Assembly (NCBI RefSeq): GCF_001544795.2 | Contig: NZ_FCOI02000011.1 | Span: 62,001-126,000, forward strand | Source of the DNA: Caballeronia temeraria | GTDB taxonomy: Bacteria > Pseudomonadota > Gammaproteobacteria > Burkholderiales > Burkholderiaceae | Reading direction: 5' to 3' | DNA length: 64,000 bases | Notes under the pieces: generated by a model | Told to the model about the DNA's origin: nothing | Databases searched by the model: none | Seen by the model: only the letters and a program-made list of their open reading frames with translations | Shown here: piece after piece, positions 10,936 to 19,393 of the stretch | Numbering within the stretch: the stretch's first letter is position 1 | How the letters are laid out: the number at the start of each line of letters is the position of its first letter | Program-made: the position numbers and the translations under genes

Positions 10936-11664
10936 ATGCGAATCCTCATTGCCGAAGACGACAGCATACTCGCGGACGGCCTCGTCCGATCACTCCGCCA
11001 ATCGGGATACGCCGTCGACCATGTGAAGCATGGTGTCGAGGCGGATACCGCCCTTTCCCTGCAGACTTTCGACCTGCTGATCCTCGACCTCGGCCTGCCG
11101 CTCATGTCCGGTCTGGAGGTGCTGCGCCGCCTGCGCGCGCGCAATTCGCAGATGCCCGTGCTGATCCTCACCGCCGCCGATTCCGTCGACGAACGCGTGA
11201 AAGGTCTCGACCTCGGCGCGGATGACTATATGGCCAAGCCCTTCGCGCTCAACGAGCTCGAAGCGCGCGTGCGTGCGCTCACGCGGCGCGGCGCGGGCGG
11301 CGGTCCGGCCGTGGTCAGGCACGGCTCGCTGTCCTTCGATCAGATCGGGCGGATCGCGACGATCGGCGATCAGGTCATCGATTTGTCCGCGCGCGAGCTC
11401 GGCGTGCTCGAAGTGCTGCTGCAACGAACCGGCCGGCTCGTATCGAAGGAGCAGCTCGTCAATCACCTGTGCGAGTGGGGCGAGGAAGTCAGCAACAACG
11501 CGATCGAGGTCTACGTGCATCGGCTGCGCAAGAAGATCGAGCCGAGCGGCGCGAAGATCATCACGGTACGCGGTCTCGGTTACACGCTGGAGAAAGCCGC
11601 CGCCGCGGGCAATGGCGCGAGTCCGCCGCATGCCGGCGAATCCGCCGGCCATCAATATAAGTAG
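10936..11664 (+). CDS. OmpR-family response regulator, TctD-like
   Basis: Two-component response regulator of 242 residues. The receiver domain has acidic residues at 7-9 (EDD), the phospho-acceptor Asp51 (LILDLGLP), Thr79 and Lys101 (MAKPFA). An OmpR/PhoB winged helix follows (about 125-225, NAIEVYVHRLRKKIE then VRGLGYTL). The start is placed at MRILIAEDDS; the frame upstream of it is non-coding. Five bases separate it from the sensor kinase. It most resembles TctD, the tricarboxylate-uptake regulator, but the next gene is an MHS transporter and not tctCBA, so the signal is uncertain. Confidence 0.92.
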   Translation: MRILIAEDDSILADGLVRSLRQSGYAVDHVKHGVEADTALSLQTFDLLILDLGLPLMSGLEVLRRLRARNSQMPVLILTAADSVDERVKGLDLGADDYMAKPFALNELEARVRALTRRGAGGGPAVVRHGSLSFDQIGRIATIGDQVIDLSARELGVLEVLLQRTGRLVSKEQLVNHLCEWGEEVSNNAIEVYVHRLRKKIEPSGAKIITVRGLGYTLEKAAAAGNGASPPHAGESAGHQYK

Positions 11665-11669
11665 GCCGC

Positions 11670-13241
11670 ATGGCGTCGCCCGTTTCCAACGAAACCCGGA
11701 GAAATGCGGAAGCGGACGACGATTCCGACGCCCGGCGCGACGCGCGCTACGCCAATCCGTTCGCCCCGCCCGACGAACTCGAGCCCGACACCGAAACGCA
11801 TCCGCGCTCGCTCTTCGGCGAGATTCTCGACTGGATGCTCGCGCCGCTCCTGCTGCTCTGGCCGATGAGCATCGCGGTGACGTATCTCGTCGCGAAGTCG
11901 ATCGCGAACGGGCCGTTCGACCGCGCGCTCGAAGCCGACGCCTACGTGCTCGCGCGCCAGATTCAGCCGGTCAACGGCGTCGCGGAGCTGCGTCTGCCCG
12001 ACGCGACACGCGATTTCCTGCGCGCCGACAACGTCGACAGCGTGTTCTTTCAGGTGCTCGGCACGCGCGGCGAGCTCGTCGGCGGCGACCGCGACATGCC
12101 GCTGCCGCACGACGACGACCGGCCGCAGCCGGGCATCGTCGAGTTTCGCGACGATGTGCTGCGCGGCAACGACATCCGCGTCGCGTATACCACGGTCGAT
12201 CTGCCCGGCCTTGCGCCCGGACGCGATCCGCACAGCACGCAGCCGGTGCTCGTGCAGGTCGCCGAAACGCTCGACAAACGCAGCCAGCTCGCCAACGACA
12301 TCATCAAGGGCGTGATCCTGCCGCAGTTCGTGATCCTGCCGCTCGCGATCATCCTCGTGTGGTTCGGGCTGTCGCGCGGGCTCGCGCCGCTGCACGCGCT
12401 GCAGTCGAACATCCGCGCGCGCCGCCCCGACGATCTCTCGCCGCTCCAGGCGGGCAGCGCGCCGCCGGAGATCGCGCCGCTCGTCGCGTCGTTCAACGAT
12501 CTGCTCACGCGACTCGAACAGAACATGGAGTTCCAGAAGCGTTTCATCGCCGATGCCGCGCATCAGATGAAGACGCCGCTCGCGGGCCTGCGCATGCAGG
12601 CGGAACTGGCGATGCGCCAGGATGTATCGACGGAAGTGCAGCGCTCGCTCGAACAGATCGCGATGAGCTCGGAACACGCCGCGCGCCTCGTCACGCAACT
12701 GCTCGCGCTCGCGCGCGCCGAGAATCGCGCGACGGGACAGATATTCACGCGCATCGTGCTGACCGATCTCGCGCGGCTCGCGGTGCGCGACTGGGTGCAG
12801 GCCGCGCTCGCGAAACGCATGGACCTCGGCTATGAAGAGCCGCCGTTTCCGGTCGAAGTGGAAGGCAACGTCGTGATGCTGCGCGAGATGCTCTCGAACC
12901 TGATCGACAACGCGATCCGCTACACGCCGGCGGGCGGGCGCATCACGGTGCGCGTGCGGACCGACGACAACAATCTCGATCTCGTGCATCTCGAAGTCGA
13001 GGACACGGGGCTCGGCATTCCGGCGGCGGAACGCGGGCGCGTGGTCGAGCGCTTTTATCGCATTCTCGGACGCGATGGCGACGGCAGCGGGCTCGGCCTT
13101 GCCATCGTCAAGGAGATCGCGGCGATGCATGGCGGCGCGCTCGCCATCGAGGATCATGTGTATCAGGAAAGCCCGCGACTCGCCGGGACGCTCGTCAGGG
13201 TCAGCCTGCAGCGGGTTTTTCCTGCCCGGGACAAACCCTGA
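11670..13241 (+). CDS. TctE-like sensor histidine kinase
   Basis: Membrane sensor kinase of 523 residues, partner of the regulator just upstream. A first transmembrane segment lies near residues 50-72, a periplasmic sensor region follows to about 205, a second membrane segment near 212-232 leads into a HAMP region, then the H-box FIADAAHQMKTPLAG with phospho-acceptor His298, and a HATPase_c domain with N-box (LSNLIDNAIRYTP), G1 (EDTGLGIP) and G2 (GSGLGLAIVKEIA). The first 45 residues are a charged cytoplasmic tail. Domain order matches TctE/QseC-type kinases. Confidence 0.92.
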   Translation: MASPVSNETRRNAEADDDSDARRDARYANPFAPPDELEPDTETHPRSLFGEILDWMLAPLLLLWPMSIAVTYLVAKSIANGPFDRALEADAYVLARQIQPVNGVAELRLPDATRDFLRADNVDSVFFQVLGTRGELVGGDRDMPLPHDDDRPQPGIVEFRDDVLRGNDIRVAYTTVDLPGLAPGRDPHSTQPVLVQVAETLDKRSQLANDIIKGVILPQFVILPLAIILVWFGLSRGLAPLHALQSNIRARRPDDLSPLQAGSAPPEIAPLVASFNDLLTRLEQNMEFQKRFIADAAHQMKTPLAGLRMQAELAMRQDVSTEVQRSLEQIAMSSEHAARLVTQLLALARAENRATGQIFTRIVLTDLARLAVRDWVQAALAKRMDLGYEEPPFPVEVEGNVVMLREMLSNLIDNAIRYTPAGGRITVRVRTDDNNLDLVHLEVEDTGLGIPAAERGRVVERFYRILGRDGDGSGLGLAIVKEIAAMHGGALAIEDHVYQESPRLAGTLVRVSLQRVFPARDKP

Positions 13242-13474
13242 GCGCGGACGCTTCAGATTCGCATTTCGGGCGCGAGAAGAAAGAGAATAGAAGAACTTAA
13301 ACGATCGTTCGCTTCACATATCTGTCAATTCCGCGCAAATCCCGTTTTCGCACGCTGAACGAGCCCGGATACGCCGCGTCAGAACGCCGTAAGTTTTCGT
13401 TCCAATAATCCTTTGCACCGGAGCCGCCCTTATCGCGGACCGATGTAATCGATAATCAAAACAGGAGACGATGC

Positions 13475-15133
13475 ATGGCTACGGTCGAAGGTCGCGTGTC
13501 ACACGCACCGATGACGGCGGAGGAGAAGAAGGTCATCTTCGCCTCGTCGCTCGGGACGGTGTTCGAATGGTATGACTTCTATCTGGCGGGCTCGCTCGCC
13601 GTCTATATCAGCAAGACGTTCTTCTCGGGCGTCAATCCGACGGCCGGCTTCATCTTCACCCTGCTCGGCTTCGCGGCGGGCTTCGCGGTGCGTCCGTTCG
13701 GCGCGATCGTGTTCGGGCGGCTCGGCGACATGGTCGGGCGCAAGTACACGTTCCTTGTAACCATCGTCATCATGGGTCTGTCGACGTTCCTGATCGGCTT
13801 CCTGCCGGGCTATGCGTCGATCGGCATCGCGGCGCCGGTCATCTTCATCGCGATGCGGCTCTTGCAAGGGCTCGCGCTCGGCGGCGAGTACGGCGGCGCG
13901 GCGACGTACGTGGCGGAACACGCGCCTTCGAACAAGCGCGGCGCGTGGACGGCGTGGATCCAGACGACGGCGACGCTCGGCCTCTTCATCTCGCTGATCG
14001 TGATTCTCGCGGTGCGCACGGCCGTCGGCGAAGAACAGTTCGGCGCATGGGCGTGGCGCATTCCGTTCCTCGTGTCGATCCTGCTGCTCGCCGTGTCCGT
14101 GTGGATCCGGATGAAGCTGCATGAATCGCCGGTGTTCGAGCGCATCAAGGCCGAGGGCAAGACTTCGAAGGCGCCGCTCACGGAGGCGTTCGGCGAGTGG
14201 AAGAACCTGAAGATCGTGCTGCTCGCGCTCTTCGGTCTGACGGCGGGTCAGGCGGTCGTGTGGTACACGGGCCAGTTCTACTCGCTCTTCTTCCTCACGC
14301 AGACGTTGAAGGTCGATGGCACCAGCGCGAACATCATGGTCGCGGTGGCGCTTCTGATCGGCACGCCGTTCTTCGTGTTCTTCGGGTCGCTGTCGGATCG
14401 GATCGGGCGCAAGCCGATCATCATGGCAGGTTGCCTGATCGCCGCGTTGAGCTTCTTCCCGCTCTTCAAGGCGCTCGCGCACTACACGAACCCGACGCTC
14501 GAAGCCGCGACGCAGAAGTCGCCCATCGTCGTCATCGCCAATCCGGACGAGTGCTCGTTCCAGTTCAATCCGGTGGGCACGTCGAAGTTCACGAGCTCGT
14601 GCGATATCGCGAAGAGCGCGCTGTCGAAGGCCGGTCTGAACTATGAGAACGTGGCGGCGCCGGCGGGCACGCTCGCGCAGATCAAGGTCGGCGAAACGGT
14701 GGTGAACACGTACGACGGCAAGGCCACCGATGCGAAGGCGCAGGGCGCGGCGTTCGACAAGACGCTCGCCGGCACGCTGAAGAGCGCGGGCTATCCGGCG
14801 AAGGCCGATCCGGCGCTGATCAACTGGCCGATGGCGATCGTGGTGCTGACGATCCTCGTGATCTTCGTGACGATGGTCTACGGCCCGATCGCGGCGATGC
14901 TGGTGGAGATGTTCCCGGCGCGCATCCGCTATACGTCGATGTCGCTGCCGTATCACATCGGCAATGGCTGGTTCGGCGGCTTCCTGCCGGCGACGGCCTT
15001 CGCGATCGTCGCGGCCAGGGGCGATATTTACTCGGGCTTGTGGTATCCGATCGTGATCGCTTTGATCACTTTCGTGATCGGCATGCTGTTCGTGAAGGAC
15101 ACGCGCAAGTCGAACGTGTACCACGAGGATTAA
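13475..15133 (+). CDS. MHS-family MFS transporter with large periplasmic insert
   Basis: Metabolite:H+ symporter (MHS) subfamily member of the major facilitator superfamily, 552 residues and 12 predicted helices. Family marks are FASSLGTVFEWYDFY at the N-terminus, GRLGDMVGRK after helix 2, RLLQGLALGGEYGG in helix 4 and GSLSDRIGRKP after helix 8. MHS proteins import organic acids, betaines or similar solutes. Between helices 9 and 10 there is an extra segment of about 110 residues (337-449) with two cysteines (360, 376), predicted periplasmic. A good RBS (GGAGACG) precedes the ATG. Its position 3' of the TctDE-like pair suggests regulation by it; the substrate is not apparent. Confidence 0.88.
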   Translation: MATVEGRVSHAPMTAEEKKVIFASSLGTVFEWYDFYLAGSLAVYISKTFFSGVNPTAGFIFTLLGFAAGFAVRPFGAIVFGRLGDMVGRKYTFLVTIVIMGLSTFLIGFLPGYASIGIAAPVIFIAMRLLQGLALGGEYGGAATYVAEHAPSNKRGAWTAWIQTTATLGLFISLIVILAVRTAVGEEQFGAWAWRIPFLVSILLLAVSVWIRMKLHESPVFERIKAEGKTSKAPLTEAFGEWKNLKIVLLALFGLTAGQAVVWYTGQFYSLFFLTQTLKVDGTSANIMVAVALLIGTPFFVFFGSLSDRIGRKPIIMAGCLIAALSFFPLFKALAHYTNPTLEAATQKSPIVVIANPDECSFQFNPVGTSKFTSSCDIAKSALSKAGLNYENVAAPAGTLAQIKVGETVVNTYDGKATDAKAQGAAFDKTLAGTLKSAGYPAKADPALINWPMAIVVLTILVIFVTMVYGPIAAMLVEMFPARIRYTSMSLPYHIGNGWFGGFLPATAFAIVAARGDIYSGLWYPIVIALITFVIGMLFVKDTRKSNVYHED

Positions 15134-15141
15134 TCGACGGG

Positions 15142-15176
15142 CTTCTGCGCGATTTGTTCAATAAATCGCGCAGAAG
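15142..15176 (+). terminator. Strong stem-loop after the MHS transporter gene
   Basis: A perfect 14-bp stem (15142-15155 with 15163-15176) with a 7-base loop starts nine bases after the stop codon. No T-run follows, so it may terminate weakly or protect the mRNA 3' end. It abuts the promoter of the tRNA gene. Confidence 0.6.
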
Positions 15177-15179
15177 GGG

Positions 15180-15208
15180 TTGACACCCGCTTCGACGCTC
15201 GCCATAAT
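15180..15208 (+). promoter_or_regulatory. Sigma-70 promoter of tRNA-Met
   Basis: A consensus -35 (TTGACA, 15180-15185) is separated by exactly 17 bases from a -10 (CATAAT, 15203-15208). Predicted transcription start is about 15215, only six or seven bases before the mature tRNA 5' end. Confidence 0.85.
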
Positions 15209-15221
15209 CTCGTCTTCTTTC

Positions 15222-15298
<77 letters not shown>

Positions 15299-15306
15299 GC
15301 TTCAAG

Positions 15307-15346
15307 AAAAAGCCGCTGTTCCACAAGGACAGCGGCTTTTTTGTTT
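15307..15346 (+). terminator. Rho-independent terminator of tRNA-Met
   Basis: AGCCGCTGT (15311-15319) pairs perfectly with ACAGCGGCT (15329-15337), and the stem is followed by TTTTTTGTTTT. It closes the single-gene tRNA transcript. Confidence 0.92.
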
Positions 15347-15419
15347 TCCGCACGGCCCCCGCCTTTCCGCGTCGCGCTCATGCTTAAATAGCGCGTCCGC
15401 TCCCTCAAGCATCCAGAAC

Positions 15420-16280
15420 GTGTCCACCTTCGACCAACTCGCCGCGACCATCCGCGAGCGATTCCCCGACCTGAGCCCGCAGTTCCAGGCCGGCGCCGCC
15501 TTCCTGCTCGACTATCCCGACGAAGTCGCCGTCCTCTCGATGCGCAAGGTCGCGGAACGCGCGAAGGTCCAGCCCGCCGCGATGGTGCGGCTCTCCCAGC
15601 AACTCGGCTTCCCCGGCTGGAACGAATTGCGCGAGATCTTCGTGAGCCGCGTGCGCACACGCCCCGAACCGCTGACGACGCGCGCCCGCTCGCTCGTCAA
15701 AGGCGGCGCCGACGATCATCTGAGCCGCGATCTCGCGCAAGCGCAATCGCACAATCTGGAACTCACGCTGGCGCAGAACGCGCAAGGCGTCGTCGAAGCG
15801 GCGAAGACGTTGAAGAAGGCGCCGCATGTCCACGTCGCGGGCTTCCGGTCGTGCTATCCCGTGGCGTTCAGCCTGCTCTACGGCTATCGGCTCTTTCGCC
15901 CGTCGGTGAGTCTTGTCAGCGGCGAAGCGGGCACGCTGGAAATGCAGCTGCGCGGCATCGAGAAAAAGCACGCCGTGGTCGTCGTCAGTTTCGCGCCGTA
16001 TTCCGTCGAAGCCGTGCGCGTCGCGCAGGCGGCGATCGAGCGCGGCGCGAAACTCATCGCGCTCACCGATAGCGCCGTCTCGCCCATCGCGTTGAACGCG
16101 GATCACACGCTGATCTTCTCGCACGAATCGCCGTCGTTTTTCCCGTCGCTCGTCGCGGCATCGGCGCTGGCGGAGATGCTCGTCGCGCAACTGCTCGCAC
16201 TCGAAGGCAAGGACGCCGTCGCGAATCTGGAGCAGGCCGAAGCCGCCCTGCACGCGCAAGGCGCCTACACGGCAAACTAG
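15420..16280 (+). CDS. RpiR/MurR-family transcriptional regulator
   Basis: Regulator of 286 residues with an N-terminal RpiR helix-turn-helix (about 1-77; DYPDEVAVLSMRKVAERAKV then MVRLSQQLGFPGWNELRE) and a C-terminal SIS domain (about 125-260; HVAGFRSCYPVAFSLLYGYR, VVVSFAPYS, LTDSAVSP) that usually binds a phosphosugar or similar ligand. The start is a GTG at 15420 with only a weak RBS. It lies just upstream of an aminotransferase gene whose promoter carries a palindrome that also occurs upstream of the nearby binding-protein gene, so it is the likely regulator of both. Confidence 0.88.
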   Translation: MSTFDQLAATIRERFPDLSPQFQAGAAFLLDYPDEVAVLSMRKVAERAKVQPAAMVRLSQQLGFPGWNELREIFVSRVRTRPEPLTTRARSLVKGGADDHLSRDLAQAQSHNLELTLAQNAQGVVEAAKTLKKAPHVHVAGFRSCYPVAFSLLYGYRLFRPSVSLVSGEAGTLEMQLRGIEKKHAVVVVSFAPYSVEAVRVAQAAIERGAKLIALTDSAVSPIALNADHTLIFSHESPSFFPSLVAASALAEMLVAQLLALEGKDAVANLEQAEAALHAQGAYTAN

Positions 16281-16317
16281 ACGATCAAGCCGGTCGAGCG
16301 TTGCATCACACGCGATG

Positions 16318-16348
16318 TTGACAACATATGTTGTTATAGCGCTAGAAT
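16318..16348 (+). promoter_or_regulatory. Promoter with overlapping CATATG-centred operator
   Basis: A -35 TTGACA (16318-16323) and possible -10 TAGAAT (16343-16348, 19-base spacing) flank a perfect 14-bp palindrome at 16321-16334 centred on CATATG (ACAACAT/ATGTTGT). The palindrome covers part of the -35 box and the spacer, which suggests repression. The same core appears twice upstream of the gene ending at 18308. Confidence 0.65.
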
Positions 16349-16394
16349 GCTACATCGCGTGTTGCACGCGCCTCCGCATTCGAAAGGCACAACC

Positions 16395-17726
16395 ATGACC
16401 ACGGTATTTCATCGCGCGCCGCGCGCCAAGCTTCCCGTCGCGGTACGCGGCGACGGCATCGAGATCGTCGATTCAACCGGCAAACGCTATATCGACGCAT
16501 GCGGCGGCGCGGCCGTGTCGTGTCTCGGACACAGCCATCCGCGCGTGATCGACGCCATCCAGCGGCAGGTGCAGCAGTTGCCGTACGCGCACACGTCGTT
16601 CTTCACAACCGAGCCCGCCGAGCAACTCGCCGACCGGCTCATCGATGCCGCGCCCAAGAACCTCGGTCACGTCTATTTCGTCTCCGGCGGCTCGGAAGCG
16701 ATGGAAGCCGCGCTCAAGCTCGCGCGCCAGTATTTCGTCGAGAAAGGTGAGCCCGCGCGGCGGCATTTCATCGCGCGCCGGCAGAGCTATCACGGCAACA
16801 CGCTCGGCGCACTCGCGATCGGCGGCAATGCGTGGCGTCGCGAACCGTTCCTGCCGATTCTCATCGAAGCGCATCACGTCTCGCCCTGCTTCGCGTATCG
16901 CGAGCAGCACGCGGGCGAAACCGACGAGGCCTTCGCGCAACGCCTCGCCGACGAGCTCGAAGCGAAGATTCTCGAACTCGGCGCGGAATCGGTGGCGGCG
17001 TTCGTCGCGGAAACGGTCGTCGGCGCGACGGCGGGCGCGGTGCCGCCGGTGCGCGAATACTTCCGCAAGATTCGCGCGGTCTGCGACAAGTACGGCGTGC
17101 TGCTGATTCTCGACGAAGTCATGTCCGGCATGGGCCGCACCGGCTATCTGTTCGCGTGCGAGGAAGACGGCGTCGCGCCCGATATTCTCGCGATCGCGAA
17201 GGGTCTCGGCGCAGGCTATCAGCCGATCGGCGCAACGCTCGTCAGCAACGAGATCTTCGATGCGATCGTCGGCGGCTCGGGCTTCTTTCAGCACGGTCAC
17301 ACGTATATCGGTCACGCGACGGCGTGCGCGGCGGCGCTCGAAGTGCAGAAGGTCATCGCTGAAGACAAGCTGCTCGACAACGTGAAGGCGCGCGGCGAAC
17401 AACTGCGCACGCTGCTGCGCGAGCGTCACGCGAACCATCCGTTCATCGGCGATGTGCGCGGCCGCGGCCTCTTCACCGGCGTCGAACTGGTGCAGGATCG
17501 CGCGGGCAAAACGCCGTTCGATCCGAAGCACAAACTGCACGCCGTCATCAAAAGCGAGGCGATGAAACGCGGCCTCATGGTGTATCCGATGGGCGGCACC
17601 GTCGATGGCCGCATCGGCGATCACGTGCTCATCGCGCCGCCGTTCATCACGACGAGCGCGCAGATCGAGACCATCGTCGAGCGGCTCTCCGATGCAATCG
17701 ACGGCGCACTTTCCGTTATCCAGTGA
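16395..17726 (+). CDS. Class III pyridoxal-phosphate aminotransferase (aspartate aminotransferase family)
   Basis: Fold-type I PLP aminotransferase of 443 residues, omega-aminotransferase/class III group. Visible marks are GGAAVSCLGHSHPRV near the N-terminus, VSGGSEAMEAALKLAR (phosphate-binding), RQSYHGNTLGAL, ILDEVMSGMGRTG with the PLP-contacting Asp, and the Schiff-base lysine Lys269 in AIAKGLGAGYQPIGA. The start is ATG 16395 after GAAAGG. The substrate is not evident; amino acids, diamines or beta-alanine-like amines are possible. First gene of a short operon with the CMD-like gene. Confidence 0.9.
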   Translation: MTTVFHRAPRAKLPVAVRGDGIEIVDSTGKRYIDACGGAAVSCLGHSHPRVIDAIQRQVQQLPYAHTSFFTTEPAEQLADRLIDAAPKNLGHVYFVSGGSEAMEAALKLARQYFVEKGEPARRHFIARRQSYHGNTLGALAIGGNAWRREPFLPILIEAHHVSPCFAYREQHAGETDEAFAQRLADELEAKILELGAESVAAFVAETVVGATAGAVPPVREYFRKIRAVCDKYGVLLILDEVMSGMGRTGYLFACEEDGVAPDILAIAKGLGAGYQPIGATLVSNEIFDAIVGGSGFFQHGHTYIGHATACAAALEVQKVIAEDKLLDNVKARGEQLRTLLRERHANHPFIGDVRGRGLFTGVELVQDRAGKTPFDPKHKLHAVIKSEAMKRGLMVYPMGGTVDGRIGDHVLIAPPFITTSAQIETIVERLSDAIDGALSVIQ

Positions 17727-17734
17727 GAACGAAC

Positions 17735-18289
17735 ATGAACAAGCGCCTTCCCGACTTCCAGATCGCCACTGCATCCGACGAACAGAAAGCCGTTCTGCAC
17801 GACATCCTGAGCGGCCCGCGCGGCAATCTCAACGGGCCGTTCCTCGGCTGGATTTTCAGTCCGGAACTTGCGCAGCACGCGCAGAAACTCGGCGCGTTCT
17901 GCCGCTACAACACCGGCCTGCCGCTGCGCCTGTCCGAGCTCGCGATTCTCGTCACCGCGGCGCGCTGGCGCTCGCAGGCGGAATGGCACATTCATCATCC
18001 GATCGCGCTCGATGCCGGTCTGCCCTCCGATCTCACCGAAGCGCTGCGCACGGGCAACACGCCGACTTTCGCCGATGCCGACGACAAGCTCATCTTCGAC
18101 TTCGCCACCGAGCTTTACGACACGAAGCGCGTGAGCGATGCGACTTATAACTCCGCCGTCGCGCGCTTCGGCCATACGGTCGTGGTGAATCTCGTCGGCT
18201 TGCTGGGCTATTACGCACTCGTCGCGATGACGCTCAACACCTTCGGCATGCGCGCCGAAGGGCAAACGGATCTGCCCTTCGCGGAATGA
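17735..18289 (+). CDS. Carboxymuconolactone decarboxylase (CMD)/AhpD-like protein
   Basis: All-helical CMD-family protein of 184 residues (ATG at 17735; an in-frame GTG at 17723 overlaps the aminotransferase stop). Family features are RYNTGLPLRLSELAILVTAARWRSQAEWHIHHPIALDAGL and the C-terminal GHTVVVNLVGLLGYY. The CxxC pair of AhpD-type peroxidase partners is absent, so a gamma-lactone decarboxylase-like or unknown role is more likely. It is translationally close to the aminotransferase and shares its promoter. Confidence 0.85.
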   Translation: MNKRLPDFQIATASDEQKAVLHDILSGPRGNLNGPFLGWIFSPELAQHAQKLGAFCRYNTGLPLRLSELAILVTAARWRSQAEWHIHHPIALDAGLPSDLTEALRTGNTPTFADADDKLIFDFATELYDTKRVSDATYNSAVARFGHTVVVNLVGLLGYYALVAMTLNTFGMRAEGQTDLPFAE

Positions 18290-18307
18290 CACGAACCCGA
18301 TGAAGCG

Positions 18308-19204
18308 TTATTCGAACGCCTTGTCGTTCGGTTCGGCGTAGAGCTTTTGCATCGTCTCGCTCATCGGGAAATCGAAGTTGATGTTCTTCGGCGGCACCGG
18401 CTTCATGAACCACTTGTCGTACATCGTCTTGATTTCGGGGCTTTTCATCACTTGACTCATGGCGTCGTCGACGAGCTTTTTGAACTCGGGATCGTCGCGG
18501 CGCATCATGAATCCATACGCTTCCGACGACTGCGGCGTGCCGACGAGCACCCAGTCGGACGGCTTCTGCGTCAGCGAGCGCGTGCCCGCGAGCAGCACGT
18601 CGTCCATCATGTAAGCCACCGCGCGGCCGGTTTCGAGCGTCGCGCGCCCTTCCCCGTAATCCTTCGCGCTGATGATGCTCATGTTCATCTTCTTCTCTTC
18701 GTTCATTTTGCGAAGAATGCGCTCGGACGTCGTGCCCTGATTCGTCACGACGGTCTTGCCCGCGAGATCGGGAAAGTCCTTGATGCCGGAATCCTTCTTC
18801 GTCAGCAGACGCGTCGTCGCGACGAAGAACGTGTCCGAAAACGCGACCTGATTCTGCCGCGACGTGAGATTCGTCGTCACGCCGCATTCCAGATCGACCG
18901 TGCCGTTCTGCACGAGCGAAATCCGATTTTGCGACGTCACCGGAATGAAGCGCACGCGCAAATCCGGATGCTCCGTCTTTGCCTTGACCGCATCGATCAC
19001 CTTGTTGCACAAGTCCTGCGAAAAGCCGATGACGTCGTTGTTCGCATCGACATACGAGAACGGCACGGACGTCTCGCGATGCCCGATCGCGATCAGGTTG
19101 ACGCTCTGAACCTTGGCGAGCGTCGACGGGCCGTTCTGGCCGTAGCTCATGCCCGTGACAAGCGATAACGCAACAGTCGATGCAAGCAGCAACGTGAATT
19201 TCAT
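18308..19204 (-). CDS. Periplasmic glutamate/aspartate-type ABC binding protein (GltI-like)
   Basis: Family 3 solute-binding protein of 298 residues. The signal peptide covers residues 1-22 or so (MKFTLLLASTVALSLVTGMS). The ligand-binding signatures fit the GltI/DEBP group: GHRETSVPFSYVD, VIGFSQDLCNKV, IPVTSQNRISLVQNGTVDLECG and TTNLTSRQNQVAFSDTFF. The matching permease and ATPase genes are not in the window, so it either serves a distant transporter or feeds another system. It is convergent with the aminotransferase operon, and its promoter region has two copies of the same palindromic core. Confidence 0.92.
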   Translation of the reverse strand: MKFTLLLASTVALSLVTGMSYGQNGPSTLAKVQSVNLIAIGHRETSVPFSYVDANNDVIGFSQDLCNKVIDAVKAKTEHPDLRVRFIPVTSQNRISLVQNGTVDLECGVTTNLTSRQNQVAFSDTFFVATTRLLTKKDSGIKDFPDLAGKTVVTNQGTTSERILRKMNEEKKMNMSIISAKDYGEGRATLETGRAVAYMMDDVLLAGTRSLTQKPSDWVLVGTPQSSEAYGFMMRRDDPEFKKLVDDAMSQVMKSPEIKTMYDKWFMKPVPPKNINFDFPMSETMQKLYAEPNDKAFE

Positions 19205-19228
19205 GGCGGTCTCTTTTCAAATGAATTG

Positions 19229-19270
19229 ATACATATGTTGCCATCGACAAAAATAACGCAACATATGTAT
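19229..19270. promoter_or_regulatory. Paired CATATG-centred operator sites upstream of the binding-protein gene
   Basis: Two 13-bp elements form a perfect inverted pair: ATACATATGTTGC at 19229-19241 and GCAACATATGTAT at 19258-19270, with CATATG centres 30 bp apart (about three helical turns). They lie 25-66 bases upstream of the start codon at 19204 and share the CATATGTTG core with the palindrome at 16321-16334. Confidence 0.65.
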
Positions 19271-19393
19271 TCACCCTAGGCGGCATCACATGTCCGCGCG
19301 CTGCGACGTTTACTTACAAATGTCACAGCTCGCGCGTCCACCGCCGTCGTCGCGCGGCGTTATAGCTGGCAGGCACCCACAGGAGTCGCTGCC

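Noticed and set aside
13300..13309. 10-bp palindrome AACGATCGTT upstream of the MHS transporter gene
   Set aside because: Short and likely by chance in this GC-rich DNA; no second copy found to support an operator.
13499..15124. 541-codon frame opposite the MHS transporter
   Set aside because: Composition Arg/Asp/His-rich; no motif; antisense to a 12-helix transporter gene.
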